This document shows positions 22,989 through 34,966 of a stretch of DNA of 64,000 nt, one piece after another. Both the position numbers and the translations under genes were made by a program. Source of the DNA: Anarhynchus alexandrinus (Eukaryota > Chordata > Aves > Charadriiformes > Charadriidae); contig VUYV01000289.1 of NCBI GenBank assembly GCA_008711295.1, positions 713,532 through 777,531 on the forward strand. Direction: 5' to 3'. Each line of letters starts with the position of its first letter. The first letter of the stretch is position 1. Under the pieces are notes generated by a model that was given only the letters and a program-made list of their open reading frames with translations, had not been told where the DNA came from and made no database searches.

Positions 22989-25900
22989 GAAGCTTCAGGA
23001 TGTTTTTAAATATTTTACTGTGTTCATAACTGGCTTTCTTTTCCTATAGTATTGGAGATCTTGAATCTATAAACTGTAAAAATACAAAGAAGCTCCTGCT
23101 CTGAACTCTTTTTGTGATTTGTTCTATTACAGTCATATAAATAAATCTCTAGAATCTAGGGGCAAAGCCATATCTTCCTATTATTGTGCCCTCATGCAAA
23201 ATCTTATTTTTGATTGGTTATCATTACCTTTTTTTATGTTGCAGTAGATGTAAAACCAAAGATTTTTCTTTCCTCACTCCTGATAACTCATCATTGCTTG
23301 TAGTAGTATTAAAATACCCATCTCCATGTCTTTTCAGATGTGATTGGATTTTAGTGGTCCATTACATGGGTGTATACAGATGAAAAATGTGGTTATTATT
23401 TCAGTTGTATTTGTAGCATGTTCCAAGGATCTTTGGAATGATAAAAGTAAGTTTAATGCAATCTTGCAGCCTGAGATATTTGTAAACCACTTACTACAGC
23501 ACTTGAAAAACTGTTTAATATTGTTTTTAGTTCAGTGGTCATTTTATGTTAGGATGTATGAAAACTAAGAAGAAATATTAAGAGATCCTGATCATTTGCA
23601 TTGACTATTGATTTTATCGTCAATTGTATGTGCTTAGCATCAAGAATTTAAATGAAGGCTGTTGGTTGTCTTCATACATTTAATTTTGAATGAGTTTGCT
23701 GAGTTAAATCTTAGCCATATTATGTTTAATGTTTCAGGAACTGGGTGGTCTGGGCTAATGTGCTGCAGAGCCTTTTATTTTTCTGTTGCTAGCTCTGATT
23801 CAAGTTAGATGGCTGAACAGCACTGCTAACAAATAAGTTTCTTACAAAATTAAATAAAATAGTGGTCCTACCCTGACTTCTGGTAAGACAGACTCAAATG
23901 GGGCGCTATCAAAACAGAAACAAGGACTAAGCAGATGGAGCAACCATAGTACTTCACTAACCCTATAGTTTGCTCCTGTTTCATGACTGAAACTAATGTG
24001 CATTACACTTTAGAAAAACATGCTCATTTTTCCTCATGGGAATCACTTAGCCCTCCTATCTGCAGCAGAACATGTCTGCTTCTTGTTCACCAATTACGGA
24101 ATTAAAGAGCAGCTCAGTGTTCCCTCAGGATAAACGGAAACAAAATAACTTGTGACTATATTGCTATCATACCAGTTCTGTCCCAGGGGCCAAGTTGAGA
24201 GTGAATAGGCAGAGACAGTTGAGGTATTTCCTAATTTTTGACTGCTTGACTTTCAGCACTGGTACTGATCTTTTAATGTAATTTTGTTTGTAATAGTAAG
24301 AAATTGGATTAGTTTACTTGCCTGTGTGTCTATTAGCTGTCTTTTAGAAGCGGAGAATCTAATCAAAACAGGAGAACTCCTTTTATTTGTTTTTCCTCTT
24401 GGTTTTCTCTCTAGAGTGCTGTAGCATTCCTGTTTCTTTTATAGGTTTGTCAATCATTCTCTTCAGGGTTCTTTACCTTGCTTGTGGCACCTGAATTCTG
24501 TTTGCTCAAAATTTAAGAGTCTTTTCTTTATCATCACTTGTCCAACACTTCTTTTTAGTTCCGAGTATTGGTCATTATTATGTAGTGTCTTATCTTTCAT
24601 TTCTTTCCCGGAGTACTGAGTGTTGAGTTGAGGTCATTGATCATACCAGAATTATTGCACGTGTCAAGGTTACACTCCAATTCTTATTTCAAGTGTTCTT
24701 TTAATTTTCACTGAGTGTTTTAGTGAATTCTGTTTATGGCACTATTACAGTTTTCTTGAATTAAATCTCCCTACTTCTTTTACAGCTACTGCTATATAAA
24801 AGGAATAATACTGAAGCTACAGCAACTTGAAAATAGGAAAGTAAATACCAGAACATATATTTCAATATAGGTCTGCGGTAAAAGGCATCATATTTTTCTA
24901 AAAGCGATACAGCTATATATACATATGTACGTATATGTACATATACATACATTTATGGCTCACTGCTAAACTGAATACATTCACCTTCTGATTCAATGCT
25001 AGCTAAAGCTTGTTTTTATGACTGTATTGTATCATATTTTAAAAAAACACACTGATATTCAGTATGCCTAATGTTTCCCGTTACAGATGATTCTCACAAA
25101 CTTTTCTTTGTGTAATTGACAAAACGTTGTGGTTTGACTTCTGTGTTTGACAAGTTACATACCTTCTGGATGCAGTGCTTTCATTTTCTCTTGTGATACT
25201 CTGTTCAGATTTAGTGGAGTTTCTATAACATTAAAAATAACCATTTTTTTCCCTTTCTCACCCATATTCCTTTAAGACTCCTTGCCAGAATCACTGAATG
25301 TTCCCATGTGAAGCTAGAGTCTTGCCAGACCATGGAGACACAGTGTGGATCCAGTAAGAAGAAACGTTTGTTGCCGCAAGGCCTCTGTGTGAAGCGGCAG
25401 AAACAAAACCTTCTCCCCTAATAGAGCCCCATGGAGCTGAATTCTTCCCAGCCTATAAGATGCTGACAGATAGACAAGCATTTTAGATTTCTTTGTTTCA
25501 AAACAACTTTCAGACATCATGCAGGTGAGAGGTTATCAGACTTTAGTGATGGGGATGAAGGGAATAAGGACAGCTTCATCAGTAAAGCTTGGATCAATAC
25601 ATGACTTCAAAATCACCTCTGTCATGTAGAAATTAGCTAGGCAGTGCAGTCTGTGTATAGGGCAAAGTTACAGCAAAAGGAGTACCTAGAGAAAAAAAGA
25701 AAAATCTTTCACAATAAGAAGGTTTTGTTTGTAATTCTGTGCCTTGATTCAGTAGGCTAGCTGGAATAGCCCAAGGAAACAATACCAGCTCAAACAAACG
25801 GATTACAACACAGTCCCTGTACATATCTTAGAGAAATTTTGTTTTGTATTCTCCTGACATAAAATACAGTAAACGTTTCTGTGAGCCGTATCGATTGGTT

Positions 25901-26369
25901 TTACAAACTAGACTATTTAGGACGATGTTGCAATATCTTAACTACAGATGGTGGCAGCTGAATTATGTAAGGCTCTTCTGCCTCGTTGGTAGTTTCTCAC
26001 TGGGATTTTTTAAAATTTATTTGGATAATTTTTTTAAATTACATTAATATTTCATAAAAAAAAGACAAAATGTACAGAGGAGTCTGACAGTAATGTTAGT
26101 CTCTAAAACTACTGAAAAGAGCACAGCCCATTTCAATGTTCTCAGTAAGAAGTTTGGACAATTATGTATTGAGGCTTTTGGTTATGGATCATTTACTCGG
26201 TTCTTCTGATATGGTAGTTATAATAGACTGCATTCTCATATCCTTTCACTAAAAATGTATTTGAAGAGTGTCCGACACAGGATATTTTTCATAAAACATT
26301 AACTTTGAAAGCACTGAAAAATGTGGTTTTTGTAACTTGCATTCAGTTCTCTCTTTTTTCTAAGTGTAA

Positions 26370-26446
26370 ATGTATATGCATACATGCAATGCATATGCAC
26401 GTGCATATGTAATGCATAGGTATATGCATAATGTAATGCATTTGTA
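26370..26446. repeat. ATGCAT-rich imperfect repeat with perfect palindrome
   Basis: A tract built from variations of atgcat/atatgcat units. Within it, 26392-26409 is a perfect 18-base palindrome (catatgcacgtgcatatg) with CACGTG at its centre, the E-box core. Probably a degenerate simple repeat. A regulatory role is not shown. Confidence 0.8.
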
Positions 26447-27809
26447 CACATTTAACTGCACCAGAATTAAATTTAAAAATCAATTAAAAATGATAATTCT
26501 CTTTAAATAAAGTAAAAGAAAAAGAAAGAAAAAGAAAAAATGATGTTTTTCCTTAAAAAAAAAAAGCAATAACCTAGCCTATCTAGAGCATGTCAGTTTG
26601 ATTATGGACTATTAATTCCCCCTGTAACTCTAAAGAATAGTGACACTTTTGTTTTCTATAGACACAAGTTTCTATAAACTTGAAGATTCAATACTTCATG
26701 CCATCACATGAGCCTGAAAGGGTTCTTAAGGGTTTCTTAAGTGTCCTTTCACAAAATGTTGTCACCAAATTACTTCTGAAGACCTGTATTATGCTCAGAA
26801 ATAGCATTGAAGGTCTGAGGGTTACAGTAAGAGTCTGCCTGCCCCCTAACTGCTGTGACCTGTCAGAGATTCCACAAATAATTCCCCTGAGAGTCTTAGG
26901 GCTTCTGCTTGCTTGCGGAACTCTCGCTCCCAGTTTACAGCTGATAACAGTAACTCTCCAACAAAGGATTTAACAGAGACAAAAAGTTCAAGTTTTGAAG
27001 GTCGTGATAGGTGAAGAAGAAATTTTTCCTAAAGTTATATCTGAGAGTTGTTGGCAGTTTCATTTGTTTTTGTAACTTTTTTTTTCTGTAATTTGAGGTG
27101 TAGCTGACTTCCTGGTAACATCTGAGAATTTTCTCTAATAAATCCATCCAGAGATGTAGTGTGCTGACCAATGCCTTTGATCTCCCCTACTTCCTTTCCA
27201 GGAGGTTTATATTCCCAGTCTGCAAACTTTTGCTCTGTAGATCTAAGTTTTCTATAAGATAGGAGGAGTGCTTTCTGACCTACGATGGAAGAATGTGAAG
27301 TAGTTTGTGGACTCTTTTGGGTGTAATGCCTGCTACACAGTTGTAAAGCATTAGGTCAACAACTCCAGTGATTCCTTTAAAACCTTGGTTACCCTGAAAC
27401 TTGGAAGCAGAGTAAAATGTCTTGACCAGGCTGACCCAGCTAGTCTGTAGGCAATAACTATTGAATTCAGTTTTCCTGAGCCAGATATCAGCTCTGATGT
27501 TTTGCTGCTTTGCTATTGAAAGATCACCTACCTCATGAAAATATTCAGTTTCTAAGAGTCAAATGTATTTTCCTCGCTGTAAACACATGAGCGTTTTTCA
27601 AAGGATGTATAAAAATGGCGTCTCTTTTTTTCTCTTACAGAAACTGATCAATAACCTTTCATTTTTTTACTGTTTAAGACTGCAAAATTTTAGGTTATAT
27701 TAATATCTTTTCCATCAATTATTTATCTCTTGGCTTTTCAACTGAAGTGTATGGTAGTCCACTGTATAGTCCCAAAATGAAGCTTTGTGGTGCATGTAAA
27801 AGCACTTGT

Positions 27810-27826
27810 AAAAAAAAAAAAAAAAA
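27810..27826. repeat. A17 run
   Basis: Uninterrupted A run with no recognisable retroposed body to its left on the plus strand. Confidence 0.85.
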
Positions 27827-30009
27827 TTTAGTGATCTTTCACTAACAATGAGATAGTATTTGACTTGCAATTTCCATCAACCATAGCATTACTTTCACTA
27901 GCTTTCTGATTGTAATAATGCATTTGTAAAATTATTCCACAATGGTTGTGAGTTCCATCGATAATCAGTAAGCATTTAGTATTTTGACTTTCTAAATATA
28001 TAAAAATACATATATTTCCTAGGAATAAGTGAAAAGCTGTTAGATCATTATGCTGTTCACTGAGAGTCATTTGGGAACTGTAAGACTCTGCATGGCTCTC
28101 ATTAAGTGAAATATCTGCAAAGATAATACATTATTGTGTAGGCTGCTTAAGAAATTGGTATAAATTAGCACTTTAATATTTGACCCAATATGAATAGGTA
28201 CAATATAAACTATGTGCAAACAGTGTAGATTAGGATTAATGGATTTTCCAAGCTTGTCTGAAGTTAAACTTGAAAGTAATCTGAAATTTAGGGAAAATTT
28301 TCATAGCTTGGGTCTGCACTGTGCAACTGAGTTCTAGGTGTAGGATCCAGCTGGATGTTGACATACAAGGATATCATCCCTCTGTCCCCCTGAGACCTAC
28401 TTTTCCAGGATGGAAAATGCATATTTGTAGGCCGGAAATACATGCATGCCACACTCTAACAGCTTTCCACATCTGGACAAGAAAGGCAGTATGGTAATGG
28501 GTCGCACTGTGGGTTACTTGCCTGTTCTCTACATAAATTGGGCAAATTACTGACCGGTAGGACCAGGGATGTTCCCAAACTGTAAGAAACTACTTCAGCC
28601 CTATCTATGTCTCAAAGTAAGGAAATAAATAAAGGTAATCAAAGTAGGAAAGATAATTGTATCTGGCACATCACCAGATTCCTCATTTAGAAATTTCCAT
28701 GTTGACCTCTTAGTCTGATTTCTTAAATAAACAAATATGCCACAAGAACTTTATAAACATTGATTTTAAAGACTAAAAATTATGGTATAAATGCTATAGG
28801 CCTGTAGTTGGGTAATTTCAGGCTCTTAAAATATTGGGGGGGGGTGTTAATAAATTTTTATTCTAATGAATTAAACCTTTATGAACCACATTTGCTGTTT
28901 TTTCTTCAAAACTGCTTCCTCATTCATAACCTTGATAGATACAATCATATACATGGCCATGCAACCAAAATAAACTGTTTTAATATGAAATATATTTTGT
29001 TTACACCAAACTGCTCTTGCACTGCCTTTTGAAACCCTTTCAATTTTTAATAGTCTTCTTGAGTTACGTGTACCTGAAAGACATCAGTCTTTCCATTAAT
29101 GATACTACATTGTATGTAATTCTACCTCACTTTTTACTGGATGCCTCCCTCAATGCACTTGTATTTATCCAATGATTTTGTTCACTCATATAACATAGCC
29201 AGGTGTGATTCTATAATGTATCTATGAGAATTCATCTTTATTTGGCTATCTTTCAGTCTTCCTTTAGCTTCCTGGCTTTCCACCACTCAAGCCCTCATGT
29301 TCTCTCTTGTAAATGTGATCTATACGCTTTAGTGCAAAATAGGCACCCTGCATTTGCCACTCTGAAAAGATACAAATATTTACCATTTTAAACAACTGAG
29401 ATAAAATTTATTTCCATTTACTCATCTTCTTTCCACTAATCCAATAGTTAATCTAAGACAAACACCATCAAAACCAGCAGGAATGGCTTAAGACTGAAAG
29501 AAATAAATAGAAAATCTTTGTTTATTAATATAGATCTTATACTTACATTGTTGGCATATTTGACAGTCCCTCTTACTGAACTTCTATGAAATAATAGTTC
29601 TGATTATTCCAGTTTTAAAAATGCTAAGTCACCACAGGTAGTTTTAGTCTAATTAAACTTTTGATTCCTTTGTTAAAAACATATTCAGAAAATTGAAATG
29701 CTTCAAAAATGTTTTATATGGATATAGTTCTTCCTGGATTCCACAATAATTATTTTTTCTTATTCCATCATGAAGCACACACTTACCTTGAAAGGACAGT
29801 TTTCCACAAGCAGCCTGTGAGCTGCAGAATGAATCAGAGTATGAAACATGGATCAACTCTTACCGACTCTTGCTCATGGTAATATCCCCTATTCAGGAGT
29901 CTTGCTGACCTCAATGAGATTAATGATACACTTCTCTATTAGTGAAGTCAGAAGAACTGATCTGAAGACATTTGTAGAGCGACAGCTGGCTCTGTTTGTC
30001 CTAGTGACA

Positions 30010-30240
30010 GCTTTTCTAATGACCCTGCAGGCTTGGAGTCCTTTCCAGCTCTGACTGTGGTCCTGCATTTCTTGATGTTGAGACAGCAGTGGCAGTGTCC
30101 TCCAGGGTAAGGGTGAGAGCCTCTGTGTTGGCCTCTGCAGCAGTGACCTCAGTAATGGTATTCTCTAAGGTGGTGACAGGAATCTCAGAGGTGAAGACTT
30201 CCCTACCAGTGTCCTGCCTGGTACAATAACAGAGGCTTCC
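30010..30240 (-). pseudogene. Coding-like Thr/Glu/Ala-rich segment (unrecognised)
   Basis: On the minus strand about 75 codons run open from just after a TAA at about 30239 to a TAG near 30010. The translation is rich in Thr, Glu, Ala, Val and Leu, with a near-repetitive pattern (VTTLENTITEVTAAEA, then TLTLEDTATAV), and uses codons such as GAG, ACC, GTC and CTC in a way unlike the AT-rich surroundings. A splice-acceptor-like sequence (gttattgtaccag) lies at its start. I do not recognise the family. It is best read as one exon of a decayed gene on the minus strand, together with the segments at 30424-30736. Chance cannot be excluded. Confidence 0.35.
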
Positions 30241-30423
30241 TTATGTTGGTTGTGGTGAGGATTGGGTGCCACTTACCTAGAGGCTGAAGAAGCTCATGGG
30301 CTGTGTTTGCTCCTGAGCCGTGGGCAGGGCACCTGTCTACCCCACGCCTGTTTCACTGCCTGTAGCTCACAGCCTGACCTCCAGGTCCATGGCTGCGCAC
30401 AGCAGGATCTGGCTGGTAGTTAC

Positions 30424-30736
30424 CTGTTCCTTCACACCCCAGCGGCTCTTATCCTGTCTGGTGTTCAGGTATTGTTCCAGAAGGACAGAGGTATCCTGCA
30501 GATCCTGAATACTGCCCCGTCATTCCAAGTTATGTGTTTTGGAGCATATTAAGTACAGATTTGTTTTGCTCATTGTGGTGCACGATGTACATAAAGGCAT
30601 GAGGATCAGGGTAACAGTCTGTCCCATGCTCCAGAGAAGTCTTCTGCTCCCTGGGTTCCCACATGGAGCTACAGAGTGCAGTGTCCTCATGAGACAGGAT
30701 GCAGAGAGCTTTGGCAGCGGGACCGCCTGGCAGACA
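30424..30736 (-). pseudogene. Coding-like segments with a splice-donor border
   Basis: Two minus-strand open stretches in different frames. The first runs about 67 codons from 30736 to a TAA at 30530-30532 and includes the residues HEDTALCSSMW and YPDPHAFMYIVHHN. The second runs from about 30510 to 30424 (residues DLQDTSVLLEQYLNTRQDK) and stops at a good donor-like GAACAG|GTAACT. Another donor-like CTAG|GTAAGT lies at 30272-30279, and an acceptor-like tttctttccccag ends at 30857. Together with 30010-30240 this suggests remains of a multi-exon gene with introns, so not a processed copy. Frame changes between segments imply decay. No family recognised. Confidence 0.35.
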
Positions 30737-31398
30737 GAGTGTTTAGAAAGTATCTCCATTGGACACAGGTATAAGGTTTAGTTTCAGCTCTGAGGTCCCA
30801 GCTACCATAACTCTGGGTCTTGCTGTCCACCCACTGACCTTCAGAGAGGACACTATCTGGGGAAAGAAAGGGCCATGCTGTCTAACATCTGGAGTCTTAG
30901 CATGTGTACCATCTGTGCCATCTATAGCATCTGGAGATAATTGACACCTAGTTATTGTTTGCATCCTTGTAAATATGAGTGAGAAATACAAACTGGACTG
31001 TATTTCTCTAGTTTGGGCACCAGGCCCACTTGAGAACTATACATCAGTGGACCTGCTGCTGAGAGAACTCTGACACCTCTGGGAGCTTCTAATGCACAAA
31101 GGAATAGAGGTGCCTGGAGTGCCAGGGTTCTCCACTCAAGACGTTTAGACTGGAAGGAGACATATAAACCTGCTTCCTGGGCTGAGAGAGATAAAGAAAG
31201 TTAGAGAAGATGATAAATATTTTAATTTTTCTAGAATGTTTGAAGGTGGACTCCCCAGTGTGCTTTCCTTATGCTATATGCGGGTGTAGGGTAGTGTGAG
31301 GTGTTGGGCGTGCAGGGCTCTGAAGGCAAGAAAAGAGCAGAAGGGGGCTGTTGACCTACCCGTCAGGGAAATGTGGAATTAGTGCTGCATGCCCTGAT

Positions 31399-31433
31399 AG
31401 TGTGTGTTTGTGTATGTGAATGTGTGTGTGTTA
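31399..31433. repeat. Imperfect TG dinucleotide tract
   Basis: Alternating TG with a few interruptions (tgtgtgtttgtgtatgtgaa and following). Too short and interrupted to be a strong microsatellite. Confidence 0.8.
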
Positions 31434-31591
31434 ATGGAAAGCTACCAGGACAACTCTTGGCTGCAGGAATTTTTTCCTTAACGTATCTTTTGGAAGGGAG
31501 AAAGGCAGGAGAGACAGAGTTGCCTGGTACCTTTCCCAGGGAAGGAGACTGTCAGTGGTGTAAGTGTCAAGACTGACAAAATGCTCAAGGA

Positions 31592-32165
31592 ACATAGAAT
31601 CATAGAATCATTTAGATTGGAAAAGACCCTTAAGGTCATCGAGTCCAACTGTAAACCTAACACTGTCAAGTCCACCACTAAACCGTCACCCTGTGACACG
31701 TCTACACATCTTTTAAATACCTCCCGGGATGATGACCCAACCACTTCCCTGGGCAGCCTGTTCTGCAGATTTCTCCTAATGATATCCAATCTAAATGTCC
31801 CCTGGCACAACTTGAGGCCATTTCCTATCATCCTATCACTTGTTACATGGGAAAAGAGACCCACCCCCACCTCGTTACAACCTCCTTTCGGGTAGTTGTA
31901 GAGAGTGATAAAGTCTACCCTGAGCCTCCTTTTCTTCAAACTAAACAACCCTATTTCCCTCAGCCAATCCTCATAAGACTTGATCTCTAGACCCTTCACC
32001 ATCTTTGTCGCTCTTCTTTGGATGTTCTCCAGCACCTCAATATCTTTCTTGTAGTGAGGGACCCAAAACTGAACACAGTATTCAAGGTGCAGTCTCACCA
32101 GTGCTGAGTACAGGGGGAAGATCACTTCCTTGGTCCTGCTGGCCACACTGTTTCTGATACAGAAC
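31592..32165 (-). mobile_element. CR1 LINE, 5'-truncated copy
   Basis: On the plus strand it begins with the tail unit (catagaatcatagaatc), then tttagattggaaaagaccct and the rest of the 3' end, and extends to the antisense of the CR1 segment coding for IRNSVASRT. It belongs to a subfamily whose C-terminal region reads [16 protein letters not shown], as do the copies at 50080 and 63196. This differs from the LIAAFQYLKGAY-type copies at 20821, 34269 and 56748. It is inserted in the G+C-richer block. Its 5' truncation point at about 32165 is approximate. Confidence 0.93.
31640..32165 (-). pseudogene. CR1 reverse transcriptase, C-terminal fragment
   Basis: Part of a 296-codon open frame (31478-32368) whose middle matches the CR1 RT C-terminus: [20 protein letters not shown], the [20 protein letters not shown] region and a [18 protein letters not shown] region. 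After FRLDII the segment coding for the FFT-V-KHWN motif is shortened (it reads [13 protein letters not shown]), so an internal deletion has removed several residues. The ends of the open frame lie in non-CR1 DNA. The frame is therefore a fusion by chance and not a gene. Confidence 0.85.
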
Positions 32166-32950
32166 ATGTTTCTTTGCACATGAGTGCAAAGAACCACAAT
32201 TGTTCTTGGTCCAAGCAATGCAGAGCCTCCCTGGCATTTCTGAAGCTTGAGGTGAAAGAGACTTCTGGAAAGGGTCTCAGCCATGGCCCTGACCTGTGCC
32301 TGTATAAGCTGCAAAACTGAGAATGGGTGACTGCCCTGTGTGGACATGTGTATCTTCCAGCAGGCCATTCAGCGTCTGTGCTGTTTGCCAGCTCCCCATC
32401 TCCCCTGCTCTTCTCCTTCAGTATTGCACTGTATACGCTGTGCTCTGTCTGCAGAGTTCTTCCACCTTTGCTGTGCTGAATGCGCGCCTTTGCAGGGTGA
32501 GCACGTGAGTGAACAATTCACTGTGTAACATGGGACTGCATACTAGTCCCATAGAGCCCAGCTGGCAGTGAGTGATACGCCTGATGCAAAGCCTTCCATT
32601 GAGTCGGTCCTCTCGGCAAAGTGGAGTTCCACAGAGCACAGTGCCCTTTGGCAGGTCCCTTGCTGGGAACAGAGATGCTGCTCCATCTTCTCTCTTATAC
32701 TAAGTGCCCAAGAGGGAAAACTCACTGAGAGAGTGGCAATACTATTCAAAGTGTCTGATATTCCATGGGGATTTAACTAATGAGCAAAGATCAGTTTTCC
32801 AAAGTCTTTTTGGAGAAGCTAATAATCATAGTTATGAGGAAGGAAGCGCGGTGCAAGGATGCATGTCAGGATATGGGAGGAAAGCACTTGGTGCAAATGT
32901 CTCCAAGAGGCATAAAGGGATCCAATGGCAGATGCCTTTGAGCTAGATTG
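32166..32950 (-). pseudogene. Further coding-like minus-strand sequence
   Basis: Right of the CR1, minus-strand frames stay open. At 32170-32368 the frame reads [20 protein letters not shown] and continues into the CR1. At 32543-32749 it gives a 68-codon frame with residues KMEQHLCSQQGTCQRALC. Base composition matches 29841-31591, so both flanks look like one block split by the CR1. No family is recognised, and the evidence is weaker than for 30010-30736. Confidence 0.25.
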
Positions 32951-34268
32951 TTTGGCATCTATTTAGGGATTGTGGACTGGGGAGAATAGATGTCTTTAGA
33001 GGTGAAGTGAATTGCCTATAAATACAGTGATATAGGAAAACACTGTGAACCTCCCTATAAATGCTTTTATTTGAAGCCTATTCAAGCATTAAAAAGTAGC
33101 TCATCAGTAACCAGTAACAAGTTCACATTTTGCAGAATATATTACTTTGTCAAGTGATTCATTAAGTGACCCGCTGGTTCAGGCAACAAAAAATTTCTTT
33201 GGTTTGAATGCATTCATAGTTCAAGAGTTTAACTGAAAGCAGTGTAAGAGAATACAAAGAATATATTTCTTAGCAAGCTGCTTTGCTTTCCTTCTGGAGT
33301 GATAATGTAAAAATGATATGTTGGCCATTTTCTCATAAAAATCTGTTGTCAAAGGACCTAATGTTTATAAATGGAGGAATTTTAGGGAAATAAGGCTAAA
33401 GATTATAAGAAACTCTTTCTTTTATGAGTCTCTGAAAACCAAGATTGCTTTAAAGCTCTATTATAAGCTTTTTTTGGCTCTCTTTCAACCAAAACTACAA
33501 CCTGTAAGCTTTCAAGACATATTCTAGAAACTGATGAAATATTAAAAAGGAAGTCATTATTCTTTTATATGAGTTATACTTCATTCTTAGTCTGTCCTCA
33601 CGTGGTTATAGATTTCTAACTATCTACTAAAGTCAATAAATTGAAAGAGCATTTTCAGTTTCTAGAAGTTCAGTTCAAAAGTCTTTATGCACTAGTGCTG
33701 AAAAGGTTTTGGTCTATTTCAACTGTATATCATAATTATGCCATAAATACACCACTAAGTAAAGCATAACATTAAATCATTTGTATAATGTTACCATTTA
33801 AGGATATTAAAATGTTTATAATTCTAACATACATGATACTGTTCCTATTCTATCAATGGTGCTTCTCATTTTTACTTACTTGTCTTTTTTTCTGTCAAAA
33901 ATATTTTCAATGTTATTTATATAAGGACTATAAATAAATAAAACTTAAAAGTAATATATAAACAAAGGAAGCTGACCTTTAAGTGCTATTATTCAGTAAA
34001 GGGGTTTTCAGTGACATTTTGTCAATGTAAATATGTTAGATATTATCACTTTTATTGATCTGACTGAGAGCTTTTCTTTAACAACCAAACTGAAAATATT
34101 ACAAAACCTTTACAGTCACAGTTTAGTAAAAAATAATTTCAGCTCTTCATTAACATTAAATAAATCTGTCTTCAGGTATCTAAATATCATGAGTACTGAG
34201 ATGTATTTCAACTGTTCTGTACTTTTTTCCTTTCATGTAGAACTATTTTTACAATTAATTGCCATCTT
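32951..34268. other. Unique AT-rich DNA
   Basis: Strongly AT-rich sequence with no recognised gene or repeat. Confidence 0.6.
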
Positions 34269-34966
34269 ATAGAATCACAGAATGGTTTGAGTTGGAAGGG
34301 ACCTTAAATATGATATAGTTCCAAACCCCCTGCCATGGGCAGGGATGCCTTCCACTAGACCAGGTTGCTCAAAGCCCCATCCAACCTGGTCTTGAACACT
34401 TCCAGGGATGGGGCACCCACAGCTTCTCTGGGCAACCTGTTCCAGTGTCTCACCACCCTCAGAGTAAAGAATTTCTTCCTGATATCTAATCTAAACTTAC
34501 CCTCTTTTGGTTTAAAGCCATCATGCCTCATCCTATCGCTACATGCTTGTGTAAGAGGTCCCTCTCCAGCTTTCCTGTAGGCCCCCTTTAGGTACTGGAA
34601 GGCCACTACAAGGTCTCCCTGCAGCTTTCTCTTCTCCAGGCTAAATAACCCCGACTCTCTCAGCCTGTCCTCATAGGAGAGGTGCTCCAGCCCTCTGATC
34701 ATCTTTGTGGCCCTCCTCTGGACCCACTCCAACTCCATGCCCTTCTTATGTTGGGGGCCCCAGAGCTGAACACAGTATACTCCAGGTGGGGTCTCACCAG
34801 AGTGGAGTAGAGGAGCAGAATCACCTGGCTTGACCTGCTGGCCATGCTTCTTTTGATGCAGCCCAGGATACAGTTGACCTTCTGGACTGCGAGCGCACAT
34901 TGCCAGCTGGTGCTGAGCTTCTCATCAAGCAACACTCCCAAGTCCTTCTCCTCAGGGCTATCTGAA
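34269..34966 (-). mobile_element. CR1 LINE, 5'-truncated copy
   Basis: The plus strand begins atagaatcacagaatggttt and continues through the 3' UTR and C-terminal RT to the segment coding for PEEKDLGVLLDEK, where it stops. It is a LVVAFQYLKGAY-type copy. The tail is reduced to one unit. The two halves of the RT lie in different frames because of a small insertion (see the fragment entry). Confidence 0.95.
34355..34900 (-). pseudogene. CR1 reverse transcriptase, frameshifted C-terminal fragment
   Basis: From about residue 42 onward this 181-codon frame is CR1: VQLWGPQHKK, the [20 protein letters not shown] segment, an [20 protein letters not shown] segment, and the natural end LDGALSNLV with its stop. 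Before that it is out of frame. The plus strand has two extra bases in cacagtatactccagg at about 34771-34786, compared with cacagtactccagg in the other copies, which accounts for the shift. One leucine codon is also missing before EWVQRR. The upstream RT part continues in the other frame (34787-34966). Confidence 0.88.

Larger units (their letters stand above)
22989..29840. other. Unique AT-rich DNA, no gene recognised
   Basis: Almost 7 kb with no recognisable gene. It contains a short purine/pyrimidine alternating AT/GT tract at about 24914-24954, an ATGCAT-rich tract at about 26370-26446, A-rich strings at about 26510-26540, and an A17 run at 27810-27826. A 97-codon plus-strand open frame at 26680-26973 has no recognisable domain and is probably chance. 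Confidence 0.55.
29841..31591. other. G+C-richer block, probable decayed gene region
   Basis: Sequence changes by eye from AT-rich to nearly balanced base composition here and changes back after about 32950. It contains the minus-strand coding-like segments listed separately and a short imperfect TG tract at 31399-31433. The remainder (31000-31590) has no recognised content. Confidence 0.5.

Noticed and set aside
26680..26973. 97-codon plus-strand frame
   Set aside because: No domain or acceptor-like sequence, and its length is within chance expectation for a window of this size.
31399..31433. TG tract as a Z-DNA or regulatory element
   Set aside because: Too short and interrupted to support a structural claim.
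31478..32368. 296-codon minus-strand open frame as a host gene
   Set aside because: The middle is CR1 reverse transcriptase with an internal deletion, and both ends run into unrelated DNA. The frame is a chance fusion.
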